From Streptomyces rubradiris (GTDB lineage: Bacteria > Actinomycetota > Actinomycetes > Streptomycetales > Streptomycetaceae): a DNA stretch of 64,000 nt. Below are positions 1-8,751 of the stretch, in pieces; the stretch's first letter is position 1, and each line of letters opens with the position of its first letter. The DNA lies in the NCBI RefSeq assembly GCF_016860525.1, contig NZ_BNEA01000015.1, forward strand, positions 5,232,501-5,296,500. The letters are read 5' to 3'. The position numbers were made by a program, and so were the translations under genes. The notes under the pieces were generated by a model. It did no database searches. It was not told the origin of the DNA and saw only the letters and a program-made list of their open reading frames with translations.

Positions 1-935
1 AGAACTTCTACAAGGGCTTCCCGCGTGACGCCCACCCGATGGCGATGCTGTCCTCGGTCGTCTCGGCGCTGTCCACCTTCTACCAGGACAGCCACAACCC
101 GTTCGACGAGAAGCAGCGCGACCTCTCCACGATCCGGCTGCTCGCCAAGCTCCCGACCATCGCCGCGTACGCGTACAAGAAGTCGATCGGCCACCCGTTC
201 GTCTACCCGCGCAACGACCTCGGCTACGTCGAGAACTTCCTGCGCATGACCTTCTCGGTCCCGGCGCAGGAGTACGAGCTGGACCCGGTCGTGGTCTCGG
301 CGCTGGACAAGCTGCTGATCCTGCACGCCGACCACGAGCAGAACTGTTCGACCTCCACGGTCCGCCTGGTCGGCTCCTCGCAGGCCAACATGTTCGCGTC
401 GATCTCGGCCGGCATCAACGCGCTGTGGGGCCCCCTGCACGGCGGCGCCAACCAGTCGGTGCTGGAGATGCTGGAGGGCATCCGCGACTCCGGCTCCGGC
501 GTCGACACCTTCATCCGCAAGGTGAAGAACAAGGAGGACGGCGTCCGCCTGATGGGCTTCGGCCACCGGGTCTACAAGAACTTCGACCCGCGCGCCAAGA
601 TCATCAAGGCCGCCGCGCACGACGTCCTCTCCGCGCTGGGCAAGGAGGACGAGCTCCTCGACATCGCCCTGAAGCTGGAGGAGCACGCCCTCTCCGACGA
701 CTACTTCACCGAGCGCAAGCTCTACCCGAACGTCGACTTCTACACCGGTCTGATCTACCGGGCCATGGGCTTCCCGACCGAGATGTTCACGGTCCTGTTC
801 GCCCTCGGCCGGCTGCCGGGCTGGATCGCCCAGTGGACCGAGATGATCAAGGAGCCGGGCTCCCGCATCGGCCGCCCGCGCCAGATCTACACCGGCGTGG
901 TCGAGCGGGACTTCGTCCCGGTCGAGGAGCGCTGA
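1..935 (+). CDS. Citrate synthase, 5' end outside window
   Basis: This is the C-terminal part of a citrate synthase, which condenses acetyl-CoA and oxaloacetate to citrate at the entry of the TCA cycle. About 311 residues are visible, reading from base 3, out of roughly 430 expected for the hexameric type II family. The conserved blocks appear in order: GPLHGGANQ with one catalytic histidine, then [15 protein letters not shown] with the second histidine, then NVDFYTG with the catalytic aspartate. The stop at 933-935 is followed by a GC-rich hairpin. An internal ATG at 39 is not the true start, because homology extends to the window edge. The family call is secure; which citrate synthase paralogue this is cannot be told. 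Confidence 0.95.
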   Translation, partial: NFYKGFPRDAHPMAMLSSVVSALSTFYQDSHNPFDEKQRDLSTIRLLAKLPTIAAYAYKKSIGHPFVYPRNDLGYVENFLRMTFSVPAQEYELDPVVVSALDKLLILHADHEQNCSTSTVRLVGSSQANMFASISAGINALWGPLHGGANQSVLEMLEGIRDSGSGVDTFIRKVKNKEDGVRLMGFGHRVYKNFDPRAKIIKAAAHDVLSALGKEDELLDIALKLEEHALSDDYFTERKLYPNVDFYTGLIYRAMGFPTEMFTVLFALGRLPGWIAQWTEMIKEPGSRIGRPRQIYTGVVERDFVPVEER

Positions 936-947
936 GCGTCCTGAGCA

Positions 948-976
948 CGGGGCCTGTCCGAAGGGGGCGGGCCCCG
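948..976 (+). terminator. Hairpin after citrate synthase
   Basis: Arms CGGGGCC (948-954) and GGCCCCG (970-976) pair perfectly about 13 bases after the citrate synthase stop. There is no T-tract, as is common for Streptomyces terminators. Confidence 0.5.
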
Positions 977-1598
977 GTTCGGTTCTCGGAAACGGTCACT
1001 CACGGGTGATCGGGAGGCGAAGAAGCTTCACAAAGGCGGAAGGCGCCCCGAGCCGCCGGTCCCCCCACGGGCCGACGACCAGGGCGCCTTCCCATGTCCC
1101 GGTGCGGATTCCCCCCACGGGATCCGGCCGGGCGCTCGGAGAGGACAGCGCCTGAATCGCTGTCTGAGCACGCGCGAGCGAACTCGCCGTACTCCAGTGA
1201 TGCGGTGCGGTCTGCCGGGACAGCGCACGCTGGGAGGGCCGCTCAAAGCTTCCCGGTGTACGTGTCCCGGCAACGCTCCCCCAAGCTCTCAACGTCGTGC
1301 GAGCCGGGAGGTACCCCCTTCTGGGAAAGTCCCCCAAGACATCCCCAGACGCCAGTCGACGCCCCCCAAGACGTCGGCCTGACAATCGCCAACTTAGACC
1401 TTCGAACCCCTTCGATGGTTACGTTCGCATCACTGTGATGTGCGTCTCTTGCATATGTCCTTTACGTACGCAAGAGCCCCGATATGCCGATCGAGGCCCG
1501 TGCGTAAGGAAGATGCGCGAGGCTTGTGAAGAGCTTATGTGAGGCCCGCGCAGGACTCCAGGGGGAACGGAAGATCGATTCCGAAATTCGGCTTCCGT
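977..1598. other. Intergenic region between convergent genes, no gene supported
   Basis: About 620 bases separate the citrate synthase and copA stops. Short open frames exist on both strands, but none has a convincing ribosome binding site, family resemblance or coherent codon bias. The part from about 1380 to 1560 is AT-richer than its surroundings and contains an inverted repeat (CTCTTGC at 1446-1452, GCAAGAG at 1470-1476). A small RNA or a very short gene cannot be excluded. Confidence 0.4.
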
Positions 1599-3857
1599 TC
1601 ACCGGAAGGCGCGTAGCCGCAGGCTGTTGGTGACGACGAAGACCGAGGAGAAGGCCATCGCGGCCCCGGCGATCATCGGGTTGAGCAGACCGGCGGCGGC
1701 CAGCGGCAGCGCGGCGACGTTGTAGCCGAAGGCCCACACCAGATTGCCCTTGATGGTGGCCAGCGTCCGGCGGGACAGCCTGATGGCGTCCGCGGCCACC
1801 CGCAGGTCCCCGCGCACCAGCGTCAGATCGCCGGCCTCGATCGCCGCGTCCGTACCGGTGCCCATGGCCAGGCCCAGGTCGGCGGTGGCCAGCGCGGCGG
1901 CGTCGTTCACGCCGTCGCCGACCATGGCCACGGCCCGGCCCTCGCCCTGGAGCCGCCGTACGACGTCCACCTTGTCCTCGGGCAGCACCTCGGCGTACAC
2001 GTGCCCGGCGTCGATGCCGACGGTCCTGGCGACCGCCTCGGCGACCGTGCGGTTGTCCCCGGTGAGCAGCACCGGCGTCAGGCCCAGTCCGCGCAGCTCG
2101 CGGATGGCCTCGGCGCTGGTCTCCTTGACCGCGTCGGCGACGGCGATGACCCCGCGGGCCCGCCCGTCCCAGCCGGCCACGACGGCCGTACGGCCCTGTC
2201 GCTCGGCTTCCCGGGCCGCGCGCGCCAGCTCCGGCGGCAGCTCGTCGTAGAGCCGCCCCACAGCCACCTCACGGCCGTCCACGCGCCCGCGCACGCCCCG
2301 CCCGGGCACGTTCTCGAAGTGCTCGACCGGCGGAAGGGCCCCGGCCCGTTCTTCGGCGCCGGCGGCGATGGCGCGGGCCACCGGGTGCTCGGAGGCGTGC
2401 TCCAGGGCGCCCGCGAGGCGCAGCAGCTCCTTCTCGTCCTCGCCCTCGGCGACGTACACGTCCTGGAGGGTCATCCGGCCGGTGGTGACCGTGCCGGTCT
2501 TGTCCAGGACGACCGTGTCCACCCGGCGCGTGGACTCCAGCACCTCGGGGCCCTTGATCAGGATGCCCAGCTGGGCGCCGCGCCCGGTGCCCACCATCAG
2601 CGCGGTCGGCGTGGCCAGGCCCAGCGCGCAGGGGCAGGCGATGATCAGGACGGCGACGGCGGCCGTGAACGCGGCGACCGTGTCCCCGGTGACCCCCAGC
2701 CAGACGCCGAAGGTGCCGAGCGCGATCAGGATGACCACCGGGACGAAGACGGCGGAGATCCGGTCGGCGAGCCGCTGCACCTCGGCCTTGCCGTTCTGCG
2801 CGTCCTCCACCAGCCGGGCCATCCGGGCGAGCTGGGTGTCCGCGCCGACCCGCGTGGCCTCGACGACCAGCCGGCCGCCCGCGTTGACCGTGGCGCCGGT
2901 GACCCGGTCGCCGGGGCCGACGTCCACCGGCACCGACTCGCCGGTCAGCATGGACGCGTCCACCGCGGAGACGCCCTCGACCACCGTGCCGTCGGTGGCG
3001 ATCTTCTCGCCGGGGCGTACGACGAACCGGTCGCCCACGGCCAGTTCGGACACCGGCACCCGCACCTCGCGCCCGTCCCGCAGCACCGCCACGTCCTTGG
3101 CGCCCAGTTCCATCAGGGCCTTCAGGGCGGCACCGGCGCGGCGCTTGGAGCGGGCCTCCAGGTAGCGGCCGAGCAGGATCAGCGCGATGACCCCGGAGGC
3201 GACCTCCAGATAGATGGTGGAGGCGCCGTCCATGCGGGAGACGGTGAGCCGGAACTCGTCGTGCATGCCGTGCGTGCCCGCGTCGCCGAAGAACAGCGCC
3301 CACAGCGACCAGCCGAACGCGGCCAGCGTGCCGACCGAGACGAGGGTGTCCATGGTGGCGGCGCCGTGCCGGAGGTTGGTCCAGGCGGCCCGGTGGAAGG
3401 GCGCGCCGCCCCAGACGACGACCGGCGCGGCCAGGGTGAGCGAGAGCCACTGCCAGTTGGCGAACTGGAGCGCGGGGATCATCGCGAGCAGGACCACGGG
3501 CGCGGCGAGCAGCGCGGAGACGAGCAGGCGGTGCCCGAGCTCGCCGAGTTCGGCGTCCCGTCCGGGGCTCTCCGGCGCGCTCCCGGTCTCGGGTTCGGGC
3601 TCCGGCGGCCGGGGTTCCTCGGCGGTGTAGCCGGTCTTCTCGACGGTGGCGATCAGGTCGGCGACCTCGACGCCGTCGGCGAAGGTGACTCTGGCCTTCT
3701 CGGTGGCGAAGTTGACGGTGGCGCTCACGCCGTCCATCCGGTTGAGCTTCTTCTCCACCCGGGCGGCACAGGAGGCGCAGGTCATGCCGCCGATGAGCAG
3801 CTCGACCTGTTCGGTGCCGGGCGCCGTGGCCGGCGGCTTGGCGGTGGTGCTGGTCAT
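1599..3857 (-). CDS. copA: Copper-exporting P1B-type ATPase CopA
   Basis: This is a heavy-metal P-type ATPase that pumps Cu(I) out of the cytosol using ATP. The 752-residue protein has the full domain set: an N-terminal HMA metal-binding domain with GMTCASC near residue 24, an acidic/proline linker, TM helices, the actuator TGES near 305, the membrane metal site [10 protein letters not shown] near 410, the phosphorylation motif DKTGTVTTG near 452, a P1B-type SEHP in the N domain, and the hinge [10 protein letters not shown] near 645. CPC plus an N-terminal CxxC indicates Cu(I)/Ag(I) specificity. It lies 85 bases downstream of copZ on the same strand, so the two probably form an operon under the CsoR-like site. 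The assignment is firm. Confidence 0.95.
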   Translation of the reverse strand: MTSTTAKPPATAPGTEQVELLIGGMTCASCAARVEKKLNRMDGVSATVNFATEKARVTFADGVEVADLIATVEKTGYTAEEPRPPEPEPETGSAPESPGRDAELGELGHRLLVSALLAAPVVLLAMIPALQFANWQWLSLTLAAPVVVWGGAPFHRAAWTNLRHGAATMDTLVSVGTLAAFGWSLWALFFGDAGTHGMHDEFRLTVSRMDGASTIYLEVASGVIALILLGRYLEARSKRRAGAALKALMELGAKDVAVLRDGREVRVPVSELAVGDRFVVRPGEKIATDGTVVEGVSAVDASMLTGESVPVDVGPGDRVTGATVNAGGRLVVEATRVGADTQLARMARLVEDAQNGKAEVQRLADRISAVFVPVVILIALGTFGVWLGVTGDTVAAFTAAVAVLIIACPCALGLATPTALMVGTGRGAQLGILIKGPEVLESTRRVDTVVLDKTGTVTTGRMTLQDVYVAEGEDEKELLRLAGALEHASEHPVARAIAAGAEERAGALPPVEHFENVPGRGVRGRVDGREVAVGRLYDELPPELARAAREAERQGRTAVVAGWDGRARGVIAVADAVKETSAEAIRELRGLGLTPVLLTGDNRTVAEAVARTVGIDAGHVYAEVLPEDKVDVVRRLQGEGRAVAMVGDGVNDAAALATADLGLAMGTGTDAAIEAGDLTLVRGDLRVAADAIRLSRRTLATIKGNLVWAFGYNVAALPLAAAGLLNPMIAGAAMAFSSVFVVTNSLRLRAFR

Positions 3858-3942
3858 GTCCGGACTCCAGACATCGGACCGGGCCGTACGGATCCAGTAT
3901 CAGCTGGTCGGCACGGCCCGGTCGGGGATCGGGGGGTGGTGC

Positions 3943-4161
3943 TCAGGCCTGGCCGGCCAGCTCGTAGCCGGCCTCGTCGACGGCGGCGCGCACGGCCTCC
4001 TCGTCGAGCGGGGCCGCGGACACGACGGTCACCTCGCCGCTCGACGCGACGGCCTTCACCGAGCTGACGCCCGGGATGCGGGAGATCTCCTCGGAGACGG
4101 AGCCCTCGCAGTGGCCACAGCTCATGCCGGTGACCTTGTAGACGGTGGTGACGGTGGTCAT
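3943..4161 (-). CDS. copZ: Copper chaperone CopZ (HMA domain)
   Basis: This 72-residue heavy-metal-associated protein is expected to carry Cu(I) to CopA. It has the ferredoxin-like HMA core with the metal motif GMSCGHC near residue 12; the extra histidine is typical of actinobacterial CopZ. The ATG at 4161 is chosen because a GAGGAG ribosome site sits 7 bases upstream; the open frame upstream of it runs across the operator and is not coding. The gene precedes copA in the same direction, and the copper operator lies about 70 bases before its start. Confidence 0.92.
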   Translation of the reverse strand: MTTVTTVYKVTGMSCGHCEGSVSEEISRIPGVSSVKAVASSGEVTVVSAAPLDEEAVRAAVDEAGYELAGQA

Positions 4162-4231
4162 GTCGTTACTCCTCGTCGAGGCGCGTGTGGGACCTGTGGG
4201 GTGCCCGGAGGAACCCCGATATCCGTACTGT

Positions 4232-4248
4232 ATACCCCTAGGGGGTAT
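4232..4248. promoter_or_regulatory. CsoR-like copper operator
   Basis: The 17-base sequence ATACCCCTAGGGGGTAT is a nearly perfect palindrome. It matches the GC-centred TACCCC...GGGGTA operator bound by CsoR copper-sensing repressors in actinobacteria. It lies between the divergent copZ and alcohol dehydrogenase genes, so copper should release repression of copZ-copA. The effect on the dehydrogenase is unknown. No csoR gene is in the window. Confidence 0.85.
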
Positions 4249-4307
4249 CAAGCCAAGCGACTCCCCGGAGCGTCTAGCCTTCCTTCGGGTTCCCGAAAGG
4301 AGCGGAT

Positions 4308-5351
4308 GTGCGAGCCGTGGTCTTCGAGGAGTACGGAAAGCCGGCCGGGGTCCGGGAGGTCCCCGACCCGGAGCCGGCGGCGCACGGCGTGGTGGTCCGG
4401 GTGGCGGCCACCGGCCTGTGTCGCAGCGACTGGCACGGCTGGGCGGGGCACGACCCGGACATCACGCTGCCGCACGTGCCGGGGCACGAACTCGCCGGAG
4501 TGGTCGAGGCGGTGGGCGCCCGGGTGACCCGGTGGCGGCCCGGCGACCGGGTCACCGTGCCCTTCGTCTGCGCCTGCGGCAGCTGCGGGCCGTGCGCGGC
4601 GGGCGACCAGCAGGTGTGCGAACGGCAGACCCAGCCCGGCTTCAGCCACTGGGGCTCCTTCGCCGAGTACGTCGCCCTCGACCACGCCGACGTCAACCTC
4701 GTCGCGCTCCCGGACGACCTGGCGTACGCCACCGCCGCCGCCCTCGGCTGCCGCTTCGCCACCGCCTTCCGGGCCGTGGTCCAGCAGGGCCGGGTGGCGG
4801 CCGGGGAGTGGGTCGCGGTGCACGGCTGCGGCGGGGTCGGCCTGTCGGCGGTGATGATCGCGGCGGCCGCGGGCGCCCGGGTGGTGGCGGTCGACATCTC
4901 GCCCCGGGCCCTGGAACTGGCCCGCGGCTTCGGCGCCGCCGAGTGCCTGGACGCGACCGGCGTGCCCGACCCGGGCGCCGCCGTCCGAGAGCTGACCGGC
5001 GGCGGCGCCCACCTCTCGCTCGACGCCCTCGGCTCGCCCGCCACCTGCGCCGCCTCCGTGAACGGACTGCGCCCCCGCGGCCGGCACGTCCAGGTCGGCC
5101 TGCTGCCCTCGGCCGACGGCACCACCCCGGTCCCGCTGGCCCGCGCGATCGCCCTGGAGCTCGAACTGCTCGGCAGCCACGGCATGGCTGCCCACGCCTA
5201 CCCCGGCATGCTCCGCCTGGTCCGCGCCGGCACGCTGCGCCCCGACCTCCTGGTGACCCGCACCATCCCGCTCGACGCGGCCCCGGCGGCGCTCGCGGCG
5301 ATGGGTACGGCCCCGGAGGCGGGCGTCACGGTCATCGAGCCCTGGAGCTGA
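4308..5351 (+). CDS. Zinc-dependent alcohol dehydrogenase (MDR family)
   Basis: This 347-residue medium-chain dehydrogenase oxidises an alcohol with an NAD(P) cofactor. Visible features are the catalytic zinc ligands (Cys in [10 protein letters not shown] and His-Glu in GHELAGVV), the structural zinc cluster [17 protein letters not shown] near residues 88-104, and a Rossmann motif [10 protein letters not shown] near residue 170. The GTG at 4308 follows the ribosome site AAAGGAG. It diverges from copZ across the copper operator and stops 19 bases before the convergent HTH gene. The substrate cannot be read from the sequence. Confidence 0.9.
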   Translation: MRAVVFEEYGKPAGVREVPDPEPAAHGVVVRVAATGLCRSDWHGWAGHDPDITLPHVPGHELAGVVEAVGARVTRWRPGDRVTVPFVCACGSCGPCAAGDQQVCERQTQPGFSHWGSFAEYVALDHADVNLVALPDDLAYATAAALGCRFATAFRAVVQQGRVAAGEWVAVHGCGGVGLSAVMIAAAAGARVVAVDISPRALELARGFGAAECLDATGVPDPGAAVRELTGGGAHLSLDALGSPATCAASVNGLRPRGRHVQVGLLPSADGTTPVPLARAIALELELLGSHGMAAHAYPGMLRLVRAGTLRPDLLVTRTIPLDAAPAALAAMGTAPEAGVTVIEPWS

Positions 5352-5370
5352 CGCGCCGCGTCCGGGCGGG

Positions 5371-5580
5371 TCAGCCCGCTCCGCGCCGGCGGTTGCCGGG
5401 GCGCGCTGCGACCCAGGCGCGGACGGTGTCGGCGTACCAGTAGGGCCTGCCGCCCTCGACGTGGTCGGGCGGGGGGAGATGCCCGTGTTTGCGGTAGGCC
5501 CGCACGGTGTCCGGCCGCACCCGGATGTGCGCCGCGATCTCCTTGTAGGACCACAGTCTCCGGTCGGTCATGAGCCGCAC
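5371..5580 (-). CDS. Small MerR/excisionase-type HTH protein
   Basis: This 69-residue protein is a single winged-helix domain of the MerR/AlpA/excisionase type. The sequence W-S-Y-K-E-I-A-A-H-I followed by VRPDTVRAYRKHG is the recognition helix, and GGRPYWYADTVRAWVAARPG is the wing. A second ATG three codons in (5571) is equally possible as start. Such proteins are excisionases in mobile elements or small regulators. Here it stands alone, convergent with the dehydrogenase, with no integrase nearby, so a local regulatory role is only a guess. Confidence 0.75.
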   Translation of the reverse strand: MRLMTDRRLWSYKEIAAHIRVRPDTVRAYRKHGHLPPPDHVEGGRPYWYADTVRAWVAARPGNRRRGAG

Positions 5581-5840
5581 CTCCCTGTGCGCCGCGGCGG
5601 CGACCGGTACGGCCGCCCGGGGGGACCGGGCGCTGAGTCGGTCACCCAGCCTGTGTGCGACGGCGACCTTGAGTCACGACCGGGGGCGGCTGTCGACGGG
5701 CTGTGACCGAGAACCTATACAGGCGTGACATCTGTGACAGGAAGGAGGTGTTTGTGACGAACCCGCCACAAAGGGCATCCATGGGGAGGCGGGCGGCCCC
5801 GCTCACCGGAGCAGGGAGGTCCGTATGTCCGGACAAAACG
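5581..5840. other. Intergenic region before the iol operon
   Basis: No gene is seen between the HTH gene and the iol promoter. Two GTGACA hexamers lie 3 bases apart near 5726-5741. A perfect 10-base palindrome, TGTCCGGACA, sits at 5826-5835, just upstream of the iol -35 box and well placed for an operator. The iol regulator itself is not in the window. Confidence 0.5.
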
Positions 5841-5869
5841 TTGACACGGTTCCGTACGCGGACTAGAAA
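5841..5869 (+). promoter_or_regulatory. Near-consensus promoter of the iol operon
   Basis: A perfect -35 box TTGACA (5841-5846) is followed by 17 bases and the -10 box TAGAAA (5864-5869). Transcription would begin near 5876, giving a leader of about 23 bases before the iolC ATG. The palindrome TGTCCGGACA ends five bases upstream of the -35 box. Confidence 0.75.
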
Positions 5870-5898
5870 GCCGGGAGAGCCATGACGAAGGGAAACCG

Positions 5899-6849
5899 AT
5901 GGCCTACGACCTGATCACCATGGGGCGGATCGGGGTGGACCTCTACCCGCTCCAGACCGGCGTCCCGCTCGCCCAGGTCACGTCCTTCGGCAAGTTCCTC
6001 GGCGGCTCCGCGGCCAACGTCGCGGTCGCCGCGGCCCGGCTCGGCCGCCGCACCGCCGTGATCACCCGCACCGGAGACGACCCGTTCGGCGCCTACCTCC
6101 ACGACGCCCTGCGCGGCTTCGGCGTCGACGACCGCTGGGTCACCCCCGTCCCCGGCCTGCCCACCCCCGTCACCTTCTGCGAGATCTTCCCGCCGGACGA
6201 CTTCCCGCTGTACTTCTACCGCCGGCCCAAGGCCCCCGACCTGGAGATCCACCCTCACGAACTGGACCTGGACGCCATCGCGGCGGCCCGGGTCTTCTGG
6301 GTCACCGGCACCGGACTGAGCGAGGAGCCGAGCCGTACCGCGACCCTGGGGGCGCTCGCCCACCGGGCCAGAACCGGCATCACCGTCTTCGACCTGGACT
6401 GGCGCCCCGTGTTCTGGGCGGACCCCGAGACCGCCCGCCCGTTCTACGCCGAGGCCCTGCGCCACGCCACCGTCGCCGTCGGCAACCTGGACGAGGTGGA
6501 GATCGCCACCGGCACGCGTGAGCCGCACGCCGCCGCCCGCGCCCTGCTGGACGCCGGGGCCGAGCTGGCCGTCGTCAAACAGGGACCCAAGGGCGTCCTC
6601 GCCGTCAGCCGGGCGGGCGAGAGCGCCGAGGTCCCGCCGCTGCCCGTCACCGTCCTGAACGGGCTCGGCGCCGGTGACGCCTTCGGCGGCTCGCTCTGCC
6701 ACGGCCTGCTGGCCGGGCACGACCTGGAGACGGTGATGCGGCACGCCAACGCGGCCGGTGCCATCGTCGCCTCCCGCCTGGAGTGCTCCTCCGCGATGCC
6801 GACCCCCGCCGAGGTGGCCGCCGCGCTCGACTCCGGAGCGGTGCGGTGA
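5899..6849 (+). CDS. iolC: 5-dehydro-2-deoxygluconokinase IolC
   Basis: This PfkB-family kinase phosphorylates 5-dehydro-2-deoxygluconate (DKG) to DKG-6-phosphate in inositol breakdown. The 316-residue protein begins with an IolC-like N terminus (YDLITMGRIGVDLYPLQ), carries the GGSAANVAVAAARLG sugar-site signature near residue 35, and ends with the PfkB signature and catalytic Asp in NGLGAGDAFGGSL near residue 253. GAAGGGA lies 7 bases before the ATG. It is the first gene of a five-gene operon and overlaps the next start by GTGA. Confidence 0.93.
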   Translation: MAYDLITMGRIGVDLYPLQTGVPLAQVTSFGKFLGGSAANVAVAAARLGRRTAVITRTGDDPFGAYLHDALRGFGVDDRWVTPVPGLPTPVTFCEIFPPDDFPLYFYRRPKAPDLEIHPHELDLDAIAAARVFWVTGTGLSEEPSRTATLGALAHRARTGITVFDLDWRPVFWADPETARPFYAEALRHATVAVGNLDEVEIATGTREPHAAARALLDAGAELAVVKQGPKGVLAVSRAGESAEVPPLPVTVLNGLGAGDAFGGSLCHGLLAGHDLETVMRHANAAGAIVASRLECSSAMPTPAEVAAALDSGAVR

Positions 6850-7925
6850 GGGCCGGCCGGGTCACCGGCACCCACACCGAGGGCGGCGCCGGTGCGGGGC
6901 CACCGGCCACGACGCCCGGCGGGACCGCTCCCGGCCCGGCCGCTCGCCCCGAGGCCGCTCGCCCCGAGGCCGCTCCCGGTGTGGCCGTCCCCGGCGGGGC
7001 CGCGCCCCCGGAAGGCGCCGCGGGCCCCGCGCGCCCGCAGGTCGACGTCGCCGAGCTGGTCCGCGTCCGCACCCGGCACCCCGAGGCCATCGCCGAGGCC
7101 GCCGCGCGCCGGGCCCGCCGTCCCCTGCTGGACGACGGCGGGCGGCTGGTGATCGTCGCCGCCGACCACCCGGCCCGCGGCTCCCTCGACGTCGGCGACC
7201 GGCGGCTCGCCATGGCCGACCGGGCCGACCTGCTGAGCCGCCTGTGCCTCGCGCTGTCCCGGCCCGGTGTCGACGGGGTGCTGGCCACCGCCGACATCCT
7301 GGACGACCTGCTGCTGCTCGGCGCCCTGGAGCACAAGGTCGTCCTGGGCTCCATGAACCGCGGCGGGCTGCACGGGGCCAGCTTCGAGCTGGACGACCGG
7401 TTCACCGGTTACCGCCCCGAGGACATCGAGCGGCTCGGCTTCGACGCGGGCAAGCTGCTGCTGCGCGTCGACTACGCCGACCCGGGCTCCCTGGCCACCC
7501 TGGAGACCGCCGCCCGCGTCATCGACGCCATGGCGGCCCGCCGGCTGCCGGTGTTCGTGGAGCCGTTCATCAGCCGCCGCGGCCCCGGCGGCGAGCTGCT
7601 GAACGACCTCTCCGCCGAGGCGGTCACCCGGGCCATCGCCATCGCCTCCGGCCTCGGCGGCTCCTCCGCCTACACCTGGCTGAAGGTGCCGGTCACCGAG
7701 GACCCCGACGACATGGCCCGGGTGATGCGGACCTCCACGCTGCCCGCCGTCCTGCTCGGCGGGGACATCGGCGACTCCCCGGCGGACCGGGCCGCCGCCT
7801 ACGACAGGTGGCGGGCCGCGCTGCGCCTGCCCACCGTGCGCGGCCTGGTGGCGGGCCGCTCGCTGCTGTACCCGGCGGACGGCGACGTGGCCGCCGCCGT
7901 GGACACCGCCGTAGGACTGCTGTGA
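6846..7925 (+). CDS. Cgl0159-type (beta/alpha)8 aldolase-fold protein of inositol catabolism
   Basis: A 359-residue TIM-barrel protein resembling the class I aldolase/DeoC superfamily; members sit in actinobacterial iol clusters. From context it probably cleaves DKG-6-phosphate, the IolJ step, but this is inference. The GTG at 6846 overlaps the iolC stop (GTGA). The first 60 residues are low-complexity Pro/Ala/Gly with a RPEAARPEA repeat; recognisable homology begins near VDVAELVRVRTRHPEAI. That extension may mean translation starts further in. Conserved barrel segments include LVIVAADHPARGS and VFVEPF. Confidence 0.75.
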   Translation: MRAGRVTGTHTEGGAGAGPPATTPGGTAPGPAARPEAARPEAAPGVAVPGGAAPPEGAAGPARPQVDVAELVRVRTRHPEAIAEAAARRARRPLLDDGGRLVIVAADHPARGSLDVGDRRLAMADRADLLSRLCLALSRPGVDGVLATADILDDLLLLGALEHKVVLGSMNRGGLHGASFELDDRFTGYRPEDIERLGFDAGKLLLRVDYADPGSLATLETAARVIDAMAARRLPVFVEPFISRRGPGGELLNDLSAEAVTRAIAIASGLGGSSAYTWLKVPVTEDPDDMARVMRTSTLPAVLLGGDIGDSPADRAAAYDRWRAALRLPTVRGLVAGRSLLYPADGDVAAAVDTAVGLL

Positions 7926-7932
7926 GGGGCGC

Positions 7933-8751
7933 ATGAGAGGCACCGAGCTGCATCGGCCCAGGGGCGCGACCGCGAACGCCCGGTACGCCGTCGACATCGG
8001 CCCCGAGACGGCCGGCTGGACGCACAGCAGCCTGCGGGTCGTGGAGCTGGCGCCCGGCGCCAGCCATGCCTTCACCACTGGCGACAGCGAATGGATCGTG
8101 CTTCCGCTGGAAGGCGGATGTACCGTACAAACGGAGCAGGACGAGTTCCAACTCCTGGGCCGGGACAGCGTGTTCGCGGACGTCACCGACTTCGCGTACG
8201 CCCCCCGGGACGCCCGGGTCCAGATCGCCTCCGGCGCGGGAGGCCGCTTCGCCCTGGCAGGAGCGAAGTGCGAGCGACGACTCCCCGCCCGCTACGGCCC
8301 CGCGCCGGAGGTCCCCGTCGAGGAGCGCGGCAGCGGCACCTGCGCCCGCCGGGTGCGCAACTTCGCCGCCGCCGACGCCTTCGCGTGCGACCGGCTGATC
8401 GCCGTGGAGGTGATCACCCCCGGCGGCAACTGGTCCTCGTACCCGCCGCACAAGCACGACGAGCACCGGCCGGGCGAGGAGTCGGAGCTGGAGGAGATCT
8501 ACTACTTCGAGATCGACGGCCCGAACGGCCTGGGCTACCAACGGGTGTTCCCCTCCCGCGAGGGCGGTGCGGACGTGCTCGCCGAGGTCCGCTCCGGCGA
8601 CGCCGTCCTCGTCCCCGACGGCTGGCACGGCCCGTCCATCGCCCAGCCCGGGCACGACATGTACTACCTGAACGTCATGGCGGGCCCGGGGGACAGCCGC
8701 GAGTGGCTCATCCGCTTCCATCCCGACCACACCACCGGGGGGTACCGATGA
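7933..8751 (+). CDS. iolB: 5-deoxy-glucuronate isomerase IolB
   Basis: This isomerase converts 5-deoxy-glucuronate to DKG in the inositol pathway. The 272-residue bicupin has the expected metal/substrate segment GGNWSSYPPHKHDEH near residue 160, with clustered histidines and glutamates, followed by ELEEIYYFEIDGPNGLGYQR. It starts 8 bases after the previous stop, and its last bases overlap the iolD ATG (ATGA), so the two are translationally coupled. Confidence 0.95.
   Translation: MRGTELHRPRGATANARYAVDIGPETAGWTHSSLRVVELAPGASHAFTTGDSEWIVLPLEGGCTVQTEQDEFQLLGRDSVFADVTDFAYAPRDARVQIASGAGGRFALAGAKCERRLPARYGPAPEVPVEERGSGTCARRVRNFAAADAFACDRLIAVEVITPGGNWSSYPPHKHDEHRPGEESELEEIYYFEIDGPNGLGYQRVFPSREGGADVLAEVRSGDAVLVPDGWHGPSIAQPGHDMYYLNVMAGPGDSREWLIRFHPDHTTGGYR

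Noticed and set aside
2001..4067. 688-residue open frame opposite copA
   Set aside because: It is antisense to a fully motif-supported P-type ATPase; high-GC genomes produce such mirror frames, and its His/Gly/Asp-rich translation has no domain.
5703..5885. 60-residue plus-strand frame upstream of iolC
   Set aside because: It overlaps the operator and the near-consensus promoter and lacks family resemblance.
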